Shown: positions 24,764 to 32,762, numbered from the stretch's first letter. The stretch: 64,000 bases of DNA from Rathayibacter caricis DSM 15933 (GCF_003044275.1 NZ_PZPL01000001.1:1922001-1986000), one strand, 5' to 3'. The notes: generated by a model not told the origin, from the letters alone. Translations and numbers: made by a program.

Positions 24764-25654
24764 ATGACGTCGAGCGAGAACGAGACCCCCGGCGGACGTC
24801 CTGTGCGCCGGCGCGCACTGGTCATCGGAGGAGTCGCGGTCGCCGCGGGGGCGACAGCGTTCGGCGTCGGCGCGGCGATCGGAGCCGGTCGAGGAGCGTC
24901 GGCACCGACAGCGGGGGCGACCACTCCCACGACCCCGACGCCCACTCCGACTCCTCCTCCCTCGGCCACGGCGACCCCCGAGCCGGTCCCGACCGCCACG
25001 GAGGAGCCCGCGCCCACCCCGACGCCCGGCATCGACCTGTCGGCGAACTCCGTCGACGACGCGGCGAGCCCGTGGGTGGTCGTCAACAAGCTGCGGACGC
25101 TGAACCCGGTCGACTACGTTCCCGCCGATCTCGTCTACCCGGACGTCCGCTACGTCAACCGCCAGCCGATGCGGCAGGCGACGGCCGACGCGCTCGTCGC
25201 GATGGTCGCGGCCGCGTCGACGGAGGCGGGACTCGCGCTCGCCGTGCAGAGCGCGTACCGCTCCTACGAGACCCAGGTCAGCGTCTACGCGGGCTGGGTG
25301 TCGACCCGCGGTCAGGCCGGAGCCGATGCGACGAGCGCGCGGCCCGGGCACAGCGAGCACCAGACGGGCTGGGCCGTCGACGTGGTCGGCGCGTCCGGGG
25401 CCTGCGCGCTGGAGATCTGCTGGGGGGACACCCCGGAGGGGGTCTGGGTGGGGGAGAACGCGCACCGCTTCGGGTTCCTCGTCCGGTACAAGGCGCAGAA
25501 CACTCCGATCACCGGGTACGAGTCCGAGCCGTACCACCTGCGGTACGTCGGGACGGAGCTCGCGCAGCACCTGCGTGACACGGGGGTCGAGACGCTGGAG
25601 CGCCTGTTCGGACTTCCGGATGCGCCCGATTACGCGCCCGGTTCGGTTTCCTAG
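24764..25654 (+). CDS. Anchored D-alanyl-D-alanine carboxypeptidase, M15/VanY type
   Basis: A 296-residue exported protein. A membrane anchor or uncleaved signal lies at about residues 18-42 (ALVIGGVAVAAGATAFGVGA), then comes a Pro/Thr/Ala-rich spacer of about 45 residues. The M15B peptidase domain has SARPGHSEHQTGWAVDV with its zinc His and Asp ligands, and SEPYHLRYVG with the third ligand. Such enzymes trim the terminal D-Ala from peptidoglycan stem peptides outside the membrane. It is divergent from the MurE-like gene, which also fits cell-wall metabolism. Nothing nearby indicates glycopeptide resistance. Confidence 0.92.
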   Translation: MTSSENETPGGRPVRRRALVIGGVAVAAGATAFGVGAAIGAGRGASAPTAGATTPTTPTPTPTPPPSATATPEPVPTATEEPAPTPTPGIDLSANSVDDAASPWVVVNKLRTLNPVDYVPADLVYPDVRYVNRQPMRQATADALVAMVAAASTEAGLALAVQSAYRSYETQVSVYAGWVSTRGQAGADATSARPGHSEHQTGWAVDVVGASGACALEICWGDTPEGVWVGENAHRFGFLVRYKAQNTPITGYESEPYHLRYVGTELAQHLRDTGVETLERLFGLPDAPDYAPGSVS

Positions 25655-25704
25655 GCGCTCTAGCGATCACATCCGGGCGTCCGGCGACGTGACACGCGCC
25701 GCTC

Positions 25705-25720
25705 GTTACCGTACTGTTAC
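25705..25720. promoter_or_regulatory. MtrA-like box (two GTTAC repeats, 6-base spacer)
   Basis: GTTAC at 25705-25709 and 25716-25720; read on the other strand this is GTAAC-N6-GTAAC, the direct-repeat form of the actinobacterial MtrA site. It lies about 46 bases upstream of the TTGACA of the amidase promoter. MtrA is known to control cell-wall hydrolase genes. Confidence 0.55.
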
Positions 25721-25765
25721 CCGGAGCGTTTCCGGACGACCCCCTCGTCCGAGCGCGACAGCCCC

Positions 25766-25793
25766 TTGACAGGGCCACCCCCCCCTGTAGATC
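25766..25793 (+). promoter_or_regulatory. Sigma-70-type promoter for the amidase gene
   Basis: TTGACA at 25766-25771, a 16-base spacer and TAGATC at 25788-25793. A transcript from here would have an untranslated leader of about 38 bases before the GTG at 25838. Confidence 0.5.
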
Positions 25794-25837
25794 AGTGCGT
25801 CACCGTGCCGTCGCATCCCGAACCGTGAGATACCTCT

Positions 25838-27268
25838 GTGCCCCCCAGCTCCACCCGTTCCACCCCGACTCCGTCCCCCGCCACCCCCGAGGTCGTCGCT
25901 CCCGCCGCGACCGTCGCGCCCCTGACCCGCCGCGAGGCCAGGGAGCGGGAGGGCCGCATCCGCCCCGCCGTCCCGGCGGCCCCCGCGCAGGACCCGCGCT
26001 CGGTCCGCCCCTCCGCCGCCGTGCCGCCGCACCCCGTCGCCGAGACCGTCTTCGTCTCGCGTCGCGACCGTCGCGCCTCCGAGGGCCACCGCCAGCACCG
26101 ACCGCGCGTCGAGCCCACCCGTCGCGGCTCCGCGTTCCTCCGGCCCACGCGCCGCCACCTCGTGCTCGCGATGTCCGGCGGCCTCGTCGTCGTGGCCGTC
26201 GCCGCGGGGGCGAGCCTGACCATCGGCGGATCGGGCTCGTCCGAGTCCGCCTCGGCCAGCGCCTCGGGGACCGCGGCTCGGACCGCCGTCCCCACCACCG
26301 TCGCCGTGCTCCCGGCCACGACCGCCTCCGCCCGCGTCGTGCTGAGCGGCGTGTCGACCACCACCGGCACCGTCGCCGGGGGGACCGCCGTCACGCTCCA
26401 GGGCTCGAACCTCGACTCGGTCGCCTCGGTGCGCTTCGGCGAGGCCGAGGGCAGCGTCGCCGTCGAGAACCCCGATCGGATCACGGTCATCGCCCCGCCC
26501 GCCTCCGGTGAGGTCGAGGGCGTCGTGCCGGTCGCGTTCTTCGACGCGAGCGGCGCGCCGATCACCTTCGACGCCGTGACCGACGCCGCCGCGGCGGTCA
26601 CGACCGACGGCACGCCCGTCGCGCAGCCGGCCATCGCGACGACGGCGCCCGAGCCGCTCCTCGCCGACCCCGCCGCGGACCTCGGTTCGCCGACGCCCGA
26701 GCCGACCGCCACCGCGACAGCGACCGGTGTGCTCGCGACGACCAAGGTCGTCGCGTCGGCCATCACCTTCGCCTACACGCCGGACCCCACGATCGAGGCC
26801 GCGAAGGCCGCCGCAGCGCTCGACGCCAGTCGTCTGGCCTCGCAGCTCGACTACGTCGAGACCTACTGGAACGAGTACAACTCGGCGCAGTACGGAGTCA
26901 TCGGCGGCAACGACTGCGTCAACTTCGCCTCGCAGTCCCTCATCGCCCGTGGCTGGAGCATGGACTCCGAGTGGAGCTTCTCGGCCGGCGGCGGGTACAG
27001 CTCGGCCTGGGCGTCCTCGACGGCGTTCAACTCCTACCTCGCCGCGCACCCCGAGCGCGCGACGCCCCTGGCGAACGACCAGCGCGACCAGGTCGAGGTC
27101 GGCGACGTCGTCCAGTTCGACTGGGACGGGTCGGGCGACTGGGACCACACCGGCATCGTCACGAGCGTGGACGGCGACACGGTCCTCTACGCCTCGCACA
27201 CCGTGGACAACTTCGACCAGGACATCGACTCGGCCTCGGCCGGTCGGATCATGTTCTGGAGCATCTGA
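25838..27268 (+). CDS. Membrane-anchored amidase-domain protein with IPT/TIG domain
   Basis: A 476-residue envelope protein. About 105 basic, proline-rich cytoplasmic residues are followed by one membrane helix (about 106-130, LVLAMSGGLVVVAVAAGAS). Then come an IPT/TIG-like beta domain (about 155-232; GTVAGGTAVTLQGSNLDSVA), a Thr/Ala/Pro linker, and a C-terminal putative amidase domain with NDCVNFASQSLIARGW and WDHTGIVTSVDGD, giving the Cys and His expected of this papain-like fold. It probably hydrolyses or rearranges cell-wall peptides. An MtrA-like box upstream agrees with that. Start is GTG; no strong ribosome site is seen. Confidence 0.85.
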   Translation: MPPSSTRSTPTPSPATPEVVAPAATVAPLTRREAREREGRIRPAVPAAPAQDPRSVRPSAAVPPHPVAETVFVSRRDRRASEGHRQHRPRVEPTRRGSAFLRPTRRHLVLAMSGGLVVVAVAAGASLTIGGSGSSESASASASGTAARTAVPTTVAVLPATTASARVVLSGVSTTTGTVAGGTAVTLQGSNLDSVASVRFGEAEGSVAVENPDRITVIAPPASGEVEGVVPVAFFDASGAPITFDAVTDAAAAVTTDGTPVAQPAIATTAPEPLLADPAADLGSPTPEPTATATATGVLATTKVVASAITFAYTPDPTIEAAKAAAALDASRLASQLDYVETYWNEYNSAQYGVIGGNDCVNFASQSLIARGWSMDSEWSFSAGGGYSSAWASSTAFNSYLAAHPERATPLANDQRDQVEVGDVVQFDWDGSGDWDHTGIVTSVDGDTVLYASHTVDNFDQDIDSASAGRIMFWSI

Positions 27269-27272
27269 ACGA

Positions 27273-27310
27273 CGGAGGGCCGCCACCGCCTGAGCGGTGA
27301 CGGCCCTCCG
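27273..27310. terminator. Bidirectional hairpin terminator
   Basis: A 17-bp stem with one mismatch (CGGAGGGCCGCCACCGC with GCGGTGACGGCCCTCCG) and a 4-base loop, between the convergent amidase and CsbD genes. Confidence 0.85.
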
Positions 27311-27323
27311 GGGCTCGAGAGAG

Positions 27324-27497
27324 TCAGTTCTTGAAGACGTCCTTGACGTCCTCGCCGACCTTCTTGGTGTGGGCCTTCGTCTGATCGGCCTGGCCCTCGG
27401 CCTCGAGGCGCTCGTTGTCGGTCAGCTTGCCGACCGCCTCCTTCGCCTTTCCGACCAGGTTCTCAGCGGCGTTGCGGATCTTGTCGTCAGCACCCAT
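27324..27497 (-). CDS. CsbD family stress-response protein
   Basis: A 57-residue protein matching CsbD in size and pattern: MGADDKIRNAAENLVGKAKE, then AVGKLTDNERLEAEGQADQ, ending KVGEDVKDVFKN. CsbD proteins are small, hydrophilic, helical and induced by general stress in many bacteria; their molecular role is unsettled. GGGAGC-type sequence lies before the ATG. The gene follows the Asp23 operon in the same direction after an 86-base gap, so it may be read from that operon or from its own promoter. Confidence 0.9.
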   Translation of the reverse strand: MGADDKIRNAAENLVGKAKEAVGKLTDNERLEAEGQADQTKAHTKKVGEDVKDVFKN

Positions 27498-27583
27498 CAG
27501 GGGCTCCCTTCGTTCTGTTCTCGGATCCTCCGGCGAAGGCCGCTGGAGGGGTGGTGCAGCGAGCGCCGGAGGCGCTGCGCGGG

Positions 27584-28210
27584 TCAGGAGACGCGGTCCT
27601 CTTTCGAGAAGCCGGCGCGGGCGCTCGAGGCGACCTCGAGCACGACCGGCAGGCGGGCGCCGAGGAGCCGGTCGAGGCTCTCGACCTCCTCGTGGACCGC
27701 GTCGACCACGGTGCGGGGCGAGACGCCCGACCGGGGGAGGACGCGCACCTTCAGCGCGGTCGTCGAGCCGTGCTCGTACGCCGACACCGTCACGTCCAGC
27801 AGGTCGCCGCGGCCGGCGAGCGCGTTCTCGAGGACGTCCTCGGCGAAGCCCGTGCCGAACTCCACGGCACCGGCGGGGCCGCCGTCGGCCGACGACTCGT
27901 CGCGCAGGACCGTGCCGGTGCGGCCACGGCCGTGGGCGAGGGCGAGCACCAGGGCGAGCACGATGCCCACCAGGCACACGCCGACGATCGCGTAGAGCGG
28001 CCAGAGGACGGCGGCATCGCTCCAGGCGGTGCCGTCCTCGGGCGAGATCCGCGAGACGAGCGACGCCCCCTGGTCGGATCCGAACGCCGAGACGGCGTCG
28101 CGCACGGGCTGCGACACGGCGACCAGGACGAGCCCTGCGGTGACGGCCGCGAGCACGAGGCCCACCACGAGCAGGACGAGGCGGTTGAGGAAGCGGTTGC
28201 TCGTGGTCAT
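27584..28210 (-). CDS. Membrane protein of Asp23 operon, AmaP-like
   Basis: A 208-residue protein with two membrane helices near the N-terminus (about 9-31, LVLLVVGLVLAAVTAGLVLV, and about 70-92, WPLYAIVGVCLVGIVLALVL). A cytoplasmic Asp23-like alpha/beta part follows (about 115-200; VTVSAYEHGSTTALKVRVLP). The two-helix hairpin plus C-terminal domain resembles AmaP, the membrane anchor of Asp23 in firmicutes. It is last of five tightly packed genes and overlaps its upstream neighbour by one base (TGATG). Role as anchor is inferred from layout and position. Confidence 0.72.
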   Translation of the reverse strand: MTTSNRFLNRLVLLVVGLVLAAVTAGLVLVAVSQPVRDAVSAFGSDQGASLVSRISPEDGTAWSDAAVLWPLYAIVGVCLVGIVLALVLALAHGRGRTGTVLRDESSADGGPAGAVEFGTGFAEDVLENALAGRGDLLDVTVSAYEHGSTTALKVRVLPRSGVSPRTVVDAVHEEVESLDRLLGARLPVVLEVASSARAGFSKEDRVS

Positions 28211-28809
28211 CAGATCCTCCCGGAGTCGGCGATGCGGACGGAGGCGCGGGTGGCGGGCTGCGGAGCGATGCGCTCCAGCTCCTCGTCGAGGGCCTTCTGC
28301 ACCGCGTCGCGATCGACGCCGATGCCGGAGGCGGGCGTGATCGAGACGACCGCGGTGCGGCGGCCGATCGAGGCGCTGGTGTCCTCGCGGCGCGACCGCG
28401 CGATCGTCCGGGCCGAGCGGGCGAGCGCCGAGGCGATCACTCCGTCGTCGACCACGACCGCGAGGCGGTCGTCGGCGATCGTGTGCCGAGCGCGAGCACC
28501 GGGGGCGAGGGCCAGGACGAGCAGGATCAGCGCGAGCAGACCCGTGCCGACGGCGATGCCGATGAGCGCGCCGGTGGCGAGCTCCCCGACTCCGACGAGC
28601 GCGGCGAGCAGATCGGACGGCGCGATCAGCAGCGGAGTCGCGCCGAGGACGGCGAGCACCGCCTCGGTGCCGACGTACGCCGCGATCAGCGCGATCACGG
28701 TGAGGACCACGATCTCGGCGGCCGAGCGCGACCGGTGGGTCTCGCGCCGCAGGAAGCGGCCGTACCGGGCGTCGGGGGCGGCGTCGCGGGGGGACGATGC
28801 GGGGCTCAT
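28210..28809 (-). CDS. DUF6286-type membrane protein of Asp23 operon
   Basis: A 199-residue protein with a basic N-terminus and two hydrophobic helices (about 35-57, VVLTVIALIAAYVGTEAVLA, and about 75-100). A C-terminal soluble domain follows (about 110-199; DDRLAVVVDDGVIASALARS and RRTAVVSITPASGIGVDRDA). That domain again looks like an Asp23-type fold. The gene overlaps the preceding gene by ATGA and the following one by one base. Function unknown; the operon suggests it anchors or regulates Asp23-like scaffolds at the membrane. Confidence 0.72.
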   Translation of the reverse strand: MSPASSPRDAAPDARYGRFLRRETHRSRSAAEIVVLTVIALIAAYVGTEAVLAVLGATPLLIAPSDLLAALVGVGELATGALIGIAVGTGLLALILLVLALAPGARARHTIADDRLAVVVDDGVIASALARSARTIARSRREDTSASIGRRTAVVSITPASGIGVDRDAVQKALDEELERIAPQPATRASVRIADSGRI

Positions 28810-29177
28810 GCGACTCTCCTCGTGCTACGGGTCCGGGTGCCGGTGACGCGCACGTCGACGCGGGTGACGGTGCGGCCGGTGAGCGCCTGCATCCGTGCGG
28901 CGATGCGGGCGCGGTCGCGGTGGAGGCGGTCGAGCAGGTTCCCGCCGTCGGCTCCGGGAGCCGAGACGGGATCGGGATCGACGACGACCGGAGTGGTGAC
29001 GGCGAGCGCGAGGCCGCCGCGGTCGTCCGACAGGCGGACGCGGATCGCCGAGACCTCCACGCCGAGCTCCTCGTGCACGACGGCGAGCGCGGCGCGCTCG
29101 ATCGAGCGGACGCTGACGGTGACGGTCCCCGCCACCGGCGCACCGGTGGCGGGCCGCGACTGCAGGTCGGTGGTCAT
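28806..29177 (-). CDS. Asp23/Gls24-like protein (123 aa)
   Basis: A 123-residue soluble protein (VAGTVTVSVRSIERAALAVV, then VSAIRVRLSDDRGGLALAVT, ending GRTVTRVDVRVTGTR). The alternating strand/helix pattern resembles a shortened Asp23 domain. It lies nine bases after the DUF2273-type gene and overlaps the next gene by ATGA, so it is part of the same transcript. No enzymatic motif was seen. Assignment rests on context as much as on sequence. Confidence 0.65.
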   Translation of the reverse strand: MTTDLQSRPATGAPVAGTVTVSVRSIERAALAVVHEELGVEVSAIRVRLSDDRGGLALAVTTPVVVDPDPVSAPGADGGNLLDRLHRDRARIAARMQALTGRTVTRVDVRVTGTRTRSTRRVA

Positions 29178-29186
29178 GCGGTGCTC

Positions 29187-29408
29187 CTAGCGGGAGGTCG
29201 TGCGGCCGCGGAACACGTCCACGAGGCTGCGCACGTCGAGCGATCCGTCGAGCATCCGTGCGATCAGGACGCCCAGCGCCATGAAGACGGCGGTGAGGAC
29301 GAAGCCCCAGAAGCCGAAGAGCAGGGCGGCGAACGCGAGGATCGCGCCGACGACCACGCCGAGGACGGTGCTGCGGTTCGAGGCGGCGGGGGGAGTGGGG
29401 ACGCTCAT
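29187..29408 (-). CDS. Small DUF2273-type membrane protein
   Basis: A 73-residue protein with one long or two closely spaced hydrophobic helices (about 14-50; VVVGAILAFAALLFGFWGFV) and a short charged C-terminus ending DVFRGRTTSR. Proteins of this size and shape regularly accompany Asp23 genes. Its ATG overlaps the stop of the Asp23 gene (ATGA). It may tether the scaffold to the membrane. Confidence 0.75.
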   Translation of the reverse strand: MSVPTPPAASNRSTVLGVVVGAILAFAALLFGFWGFVLTAVFMALGVLIARMLDGSLDVRSLVDVFRGRTTSR

Positions 29409-29872
29409 CGGACGCGGCTCTCGGTCTCGGCGGAGTCGTCGTCCCCGGGGATGTGCACGTCGACGATCGCGACGTTGATCTCGGCGACAGCCATGCCCAC
29501 GAGCTCGGTGATGGCCTCGGCGACGGCGTCGCGCACGCGGTCGGCGACGGTCTGCATCGGCACCGGGTAGGCGACGACGAGGGTGACGTCGACCGCGACC
29601 TGGGTCTCGCCGACCTCGACGCGCACGCCCTGGCCGTGGTCGTTGGCGCCGACGGCGGAGCGGATCGCTCCGAACGCGCGGGCCGCGTTGTTGCCCAGGG
29701 CGAAGACGCCGGGGACCTCGCGGGCCGCGATGCCGGCGACCTTTGCGATCACGGCGTCGTCGATGACCGTGCGGCCCTGGGCGGTGCCGGAGACGGCGCC
29801 TCCGAGGCTCGTCACGGTGTCGACGGAGGTGTCGACGCGGGGGGTGGAGGGGGTGCGAGTGCTGTCGCTCAT
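29405..29872 (-). CDS. Asp23/Gls24 family envelope stress protein
   Basis: A 155-residue Asp23 domain protein, first gene of the minus-strand operon. Family features are TVIDDAVIAKVAGIAAREVP (about 34-53), GVFALGNNAARAF, VEVGETQVAVDVTLVVAYPV and VAEAITELVGMAVAEINVAI followed by VDVHIP. Asp23 proteins form abundant membrane-proximal scaffolds linked to cell-wall stress. The operon is divergent from a second one led by an ECF sigma factor that also encodes Asp23-like proteins, so the two sets may be controlled together. Confidence 0.92.
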   Translation of the reverse strand: MSDSTRTPSTPRVDTSVDTVTSLGGAVSGTAQGRTVIDDAVIAKVAGIAAREVPGVFALGNNAARAFGAIRSAVGANDHGQGVRVEVGETQVAVDVTLVVAYPVPMQTVADRVRDAVAEAITELVGMAVAEINVAIVDVHIPGDDDSAETESRVR

Positions 29873-30016
29873 GATGTCTCCTGTACGTGTCGTCGGCCGC
29901 GGGAGCGCGGTCGGGGATCGGGGGCCCGGTCGGATCGACTTCGCAGTCTTGCTCGTCCGGGCTGTGCTTACATGAGTCAGACGGAGCCCGGAGGGCGATC
30001 GTCACGGTCCGGATCG

Positions 30017-30026
30017 GGAAATTTCC
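30017..30026. promoter_or_regulatory. GGAAATTTCC palindrome between divergent Asp23 operons
   Basis: A perfect 10-base palindrome in the 212-base gap. It presents GGAAA, the core of many ECF -35 elements, on both strands. No clear -10 partner was fixed, so a role as shared ECF promoter is only a suggestion. Confidence 0.3.
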
Positions 30027-30084
30027 TGACCGTTGCCTGATAGTCGTCCGGCACGGTGCCGACGGTCGGAGGAGAGAGGGCGCC

Positions 30085-30633
30085 ATGCCGGGTCTGGAGT
30101 CGGCGAGCGATGCGCTCCTCGCCGAGCGCTCGGCCGAGGGTGACGTCCGGGCCTTCGAGGTCCTGGTCAAGCGGCACCAGTCGATCCTCCGCGCGTACGC
30201 GTGGCGGCTGACGGGCTCGCAGGCCGATGCCTCCGACGCCGTGCAGAACGCGCTCATCACCGTGTGGGCCCAGCTGCCCCAGCTGAAGGAGCCGGCGAGC
30301 GTGCGCAGCTGGATGATGCGGATCGTCAGCCGATCCAGCGTCGACCTGATGCGCCAGCGCCGCCCCGCCGACGACGTCGACGCCGTCGAGCACCCCGCCG
30401 CGAAGGAGCCGGGGCCCTTCGAGGCCGCCGAGCGCTCCGACGCGATGAAGGCGCTCGCCGCAGCACTGGCCGAACTGCCGGAGTCCCAGCGCCAGTGCTG
30501 GCTGCTCCGCGAGGTGGGCGGCGAGTCCTACGGTGAGATCGCCGAGCACCTCGGACTCACTCCGACCGCCGTGCGCGGCAAGCTCGCGCGAGCCCGCGAG
30601 TCGCTCGTCGTGGCGATGGAGGACTGGCGATGA
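30085..30633 (+). CDS. ECF-type RNA polymerase sigma factor
   Basis: A 182-residue sigma-70 family protein. Region 2 covers about residues 20-90 (FEVLVKRHQSILRAYAWRLT, DAVQNALITVWAQLPQLKEP), and region 4 about 120-178 (LPESQRQCWLLREVGGESYG, IAEHLGLTPTAVRGKLARAR). Region 3 is absent, as in ECF sigmas. The ATG at 30085 has GGAGAGAGG upstream. It overlaps by ATGA with a gene in the usual anti-sigma position that instead carries an Asp23 domain. It likely directs envelope-stress genes including this locus. Confidence 0.9.
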   Translation: MPGLESASDALLAERSAEGDVRAFEVLVKRHQSILRAYAWRLTGSQADASDAVQNALITVWAQLPQLKEPASVRSWMMRIVSRSSVDLMRQRRPADDVDAVEHPAAKEPGPFEAAERSDAMKALAAALAELPESQRQCWLLREVGGESYGEIAEHLGLTPTAVRGKLARARESLVVAMEDWR

Positions 30634-31328
30634 AGGACGTCCCCGATGAAGGAGCAGGCCCCATGAACGCCGACGACAGGCCGGAGGTGCCGGGGGACCG
30701 GCCGGCCGGACCCGAGCGCAGCGACGCGCTCGAGGTCGTGCCCGTCGAGGCGGCGCCGCTCGACGGCGCAGCCGAGGAGCGCACGATCGACGACCTCAGC
30801 GACTACCTCGACCGTGGACGCCTCCCCTACGACCCCGCGATCGAGGAGTCGCCCGAGCACCGCAGGACGCTCCAGGCGCTCGAGCGGGTGCGCGCTCTGT
30901 CGGGCGCGTTGATCGACGACGACGCCGAGCGCCTGCCCGCTCCGGAGGAGAGCTGGTTCGGCTCGATCCTCACCCAGGTGCGGCGGGAGGCGCGCGCCGG
31001 TCGCGACATCCCGCTGGCGAGCCCCGAACCGGACGTCGAGCTGACGATCACCGAGGGCGCGGTGCGCGGCCTCGTCCGGGAGGCGGGCGACAGCGTCCCC
31101 GGCGTGCTGGTCGGCCGCTGCCGGCTGGTCGGCGACGTCGGCGACCCCGAGGCCGAGATCGCGATCGAGGTCACGATCTCGGTGTTCTGGGGCGTGCCGA
31201 TCGCCGACGCGGCCCAGCAGGTGCGCGAGCGGATCCACTCGCGACTGCTCACCCAGACCGAGCTGAGCATCTCGACGATCGACGTCCGCGTCGAGGACGT
31301 CTACATCCCCGGAACGGAGGGGTCGTGA
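30630..31328 (+). CDS. Asp23-domain protein with anti-sigma-like N-terminus
   Basis: A 232-residue soluble protein. About 50 low-complexity acidic residues are followed by a helical segment, DDLSDYLDRGRLPYDPAIEE then SPEHRRTLQALERVRALSGA (about 53-92). This resembles the sigma-binding helices of zinc anti-sigma factors, but without the HxxxCxxC zinc ligands. A full Asp23 domain follows (about 130-232; VELTITEGAVRGLVREAGDS ... VEVTISVFWGVPIADAAQQV). It overlaps the sigma gene by ATGA. I infer a cytoplasmic anti-sigma or sensor role; the sequence directly shows only the Asp23 domain and the position. Confidence 0.75.
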   Translation: MKDVPDEGAGPMNADDRPEVPGDRPAGPERSDALEVVPVEAAPLDGAAEERTIDDLSDYLDRGRLPYDPAIEESPEHRRTLQALERVRALSGALIDDDAERLPAPEESWFGSILTQVRREARAGRDIPLASPEPDVELTITEGAVRGLVREAGDSVPGVLVGRCRLVGDVGDPEAEIAIEVTISVFWGVPIADAAQQVRERIHSRLLTQTELSISTIDVRVEDVYIPGTEGS

Positions 31329-31720
31329 GCACGGCGGGCGGCGTGGTCGCCCCGCAGTCGGAGAGCCCCTCGTCCGTGCTCACCGCGCTCGTGCGCGCCG
31401 TTCCCGGAGTGGCGATGGTCGTGCCGGCGCGGGCCGAGGCACGCGACGTGCTCGCCCACGCGGCGACGGCGCTCGCTCCCTCGCCGATCCCGCTGCTCCC
31501 CGGCTCCCTGGGCACCGCCTCGGGCGGCACGCTCGCGGAGCCGGTGCTGGTGCGGATAGCGCCCGACGGGATCGTCGTCTCGATCGACATCGGAGTGGCT
31601 GCCGACGCGTCCGCACCGGGCGTGGCCCGGGCCGTGGGCGCCGTGGCGCGGGAGTGGTGCGAGCAGGAGCACCCGGAGCGCCGCGCGCGGATCGCGGTGC
31701 GGATCGCGGCGGTCGACTAG
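31325..31720 (+). CDS. Asp23-like protein, degenerate (131 aa)
   Basis: A 131-residue protein starting with GTG that overlaps the preceding stop (GTGA). The C-terminal half (VRIAPDGIVVSIDIGVAADA, then PGVARAVGAVAREW and ARIAVRIAAVD) follows the strand-helix-strand pattern of Asp23 domains. The N-terminal half (SVLTALVRAVPGVAMVVPAR) would supply the first helix and strand. No membrane segment. Third gene of the sigma factor operon. Assignment as an Asp23 relative is tentative. Confidence 0.65.
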   Translation: MSTAGGVVAPQSESPSSVLTALVRAVPGVAMVVPARAEARDVLAHAATALAPSPIPLLPGSLGTASGGTLAEPVLVRIAPDGIVVSIDIGVAADASAPGVARAVGAVAREWCEQEHPERRARIAVRIAAVD

Positions 31721-31780
31721 ACCCGGGGATCGCCGTCGTCGGCTCGGGTCGGCGATCGCTCGGCCAGGACCGGCGCGCGC

Positions 31781-32710
31781 TCAGCCCTGATCGGCGAGGA
31801 ACGACTCCGTCTCGGCGGCGGTCGGGGCCGAGACGGCCGCACCCGCGCGCGTGACCGAGACGGCCGCCGCCGCGCCGGCCCATCGGACCAGGGGCAGCAG
31901 CGCCTCCGGACCGGCGAGGTCGACGGCGCTCGCCGCCAACCGGGCCGAGAAGGCGCCGCAGAAGGTGTCGCCGGCTCCCGTCGTGTCGACGGCGCGGACG
32001 CGGAACGCAGGGGCGTGCAGCGGTTCGCGACCGCGCACGGCGACGACCACTCCGTCGGAGCCGAGCGTGACGAGGACGAGCGGCACGAGCGCCGTCAGCG
32101 CCGCGGCCAGGGCGGTGTCGTCCGCCGCCTCGAGGCCGCGCGCGCTCCCGAGCTCCCGTGCCTCGTGCTCGTTGACGATCAGCACGTCGAGTGCCGCGAG
32201 CAGCTCGTCCGGCAGCGGCCCGATCGGTGCGGCGTTCAGGATCGTGACGACCCCGGCGGCGCGCGCCGCGCGGGCGGCGGCGAGCACCGTCTCCTGCGGC
32301 ACCTCGAGCTGGAGCAGCAGAGCGGAGGCGCCCGCGACGACCTCCTCCTCCGCGCCGGTCAGCCCCGTGAACGCGGCGTTCGCTCCGGAGTCGACGACGA
32401 TCGCGTTCTCGCCCGCGTCGTCGACCGTGATCTGCGCGGTGCCCGTCCGCTGCTCGACGCGGCGGGCGTGCAGCTCGAGCGGCTCGCGGGAGAGGACTCC
32501 GGCGAGCTCGTCGCCCGCCGCATCGCGCCCGAGGCTCGTGACGAACGCGGTCCCCGCGGCGGTCCGGGCCGCGGCCACCGCCTGGTTCAGGCCCTTGCCG
32601 CCCGGGAACGTGCGGTAGTCCGAAGCCAGCACCGTCTCACCGGGAGCCGGGATGCGGGCGACGCGGTGGACGTGGTCGAGGTTGGCGCTTCCGAGGACGA
32701 CGAGGGGCAT
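31781..32710 (-). CDS. rbsK: Ribokinase (PfkB family)
   Basis: A 309-residue PfkB-family sugar kinase closest to ribokinase. It opens MPLVVLGSANLDHVHRVARI and has the ribose-binding PGGKGLNQAVAAAR (about 36-49), NEHEARELG in the middle and the anion-hole/catalytic DTTGAGDTFCGAF (about 243-255). It phosphorylates D-ribose at O5 with ATP in the cytoplasm. No ribose transporter adjoins, so another pentose or nucleoside-derived ribose is possible. TAACGT eight bases before the ATG suggests a near-leaderless transcript. It is divergent from the aldo/keto reductase. Confidence 0.9.
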   Translation of the reverse strand: MPLVVLGSANLDHVHRVARIPAPGETVLASDYRTFPGGKGLNQAVAAARTAAGTAFVTSLGRDAAGDELAGVLSREPLELHARRVEQRTGTAQITVDDAGENAIVVDSGANAAFTGLTGAEEEVVAGASALLLQLEVPQETVLAAARAARAAGVVTILNAAPIGPLPDELLAALDVLIVNEHEARELGSARGLEAADDTALAAALTALVPLVLVTLGSDGVVVAVRGREPLHAPAFRVRAVDTTGAGDTFCGAFSARLAASAVDLAGPEALLPLVRWAGAAAAVSVTRAGAAVSAPTAAETESFLADQG

Positions 32711-32717
32711 GCCCTCG

Positions 32718-32723
32718 ACGTTA
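32718..32723 (-). promoter_or_regulatory. -10 hexamer TAACGT, leaderless geometry
   Basis: On the minus strand TAACGT ends eight bases before the A of the ATG at 32710. It faces the TACGGT hexamer of the divergent aldo/keto reductase gene across 39 bases. Confidence 0.55.
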
Positions 32724-32762
32724 GGGCACGCGCAAGGGGCTCCGCGCGACGCGGCCCGCGCC

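Noticed and set aside
27554..27580. Terminator at the end of the Asp23 operon
   Set aside because: GCAGCG...CGCTGC sequence can pair only in part with bulges; it is too weak to list, and the CsbD gene may be cotranscribed.
31728..31757. GATCGCCG/CGGCGATC inverted repeat between convergent genes
   Set aside because: An 8-bp stem with a 14-base loop is possible as a terminator, but such short repeats are frequent by chance at this base composition.
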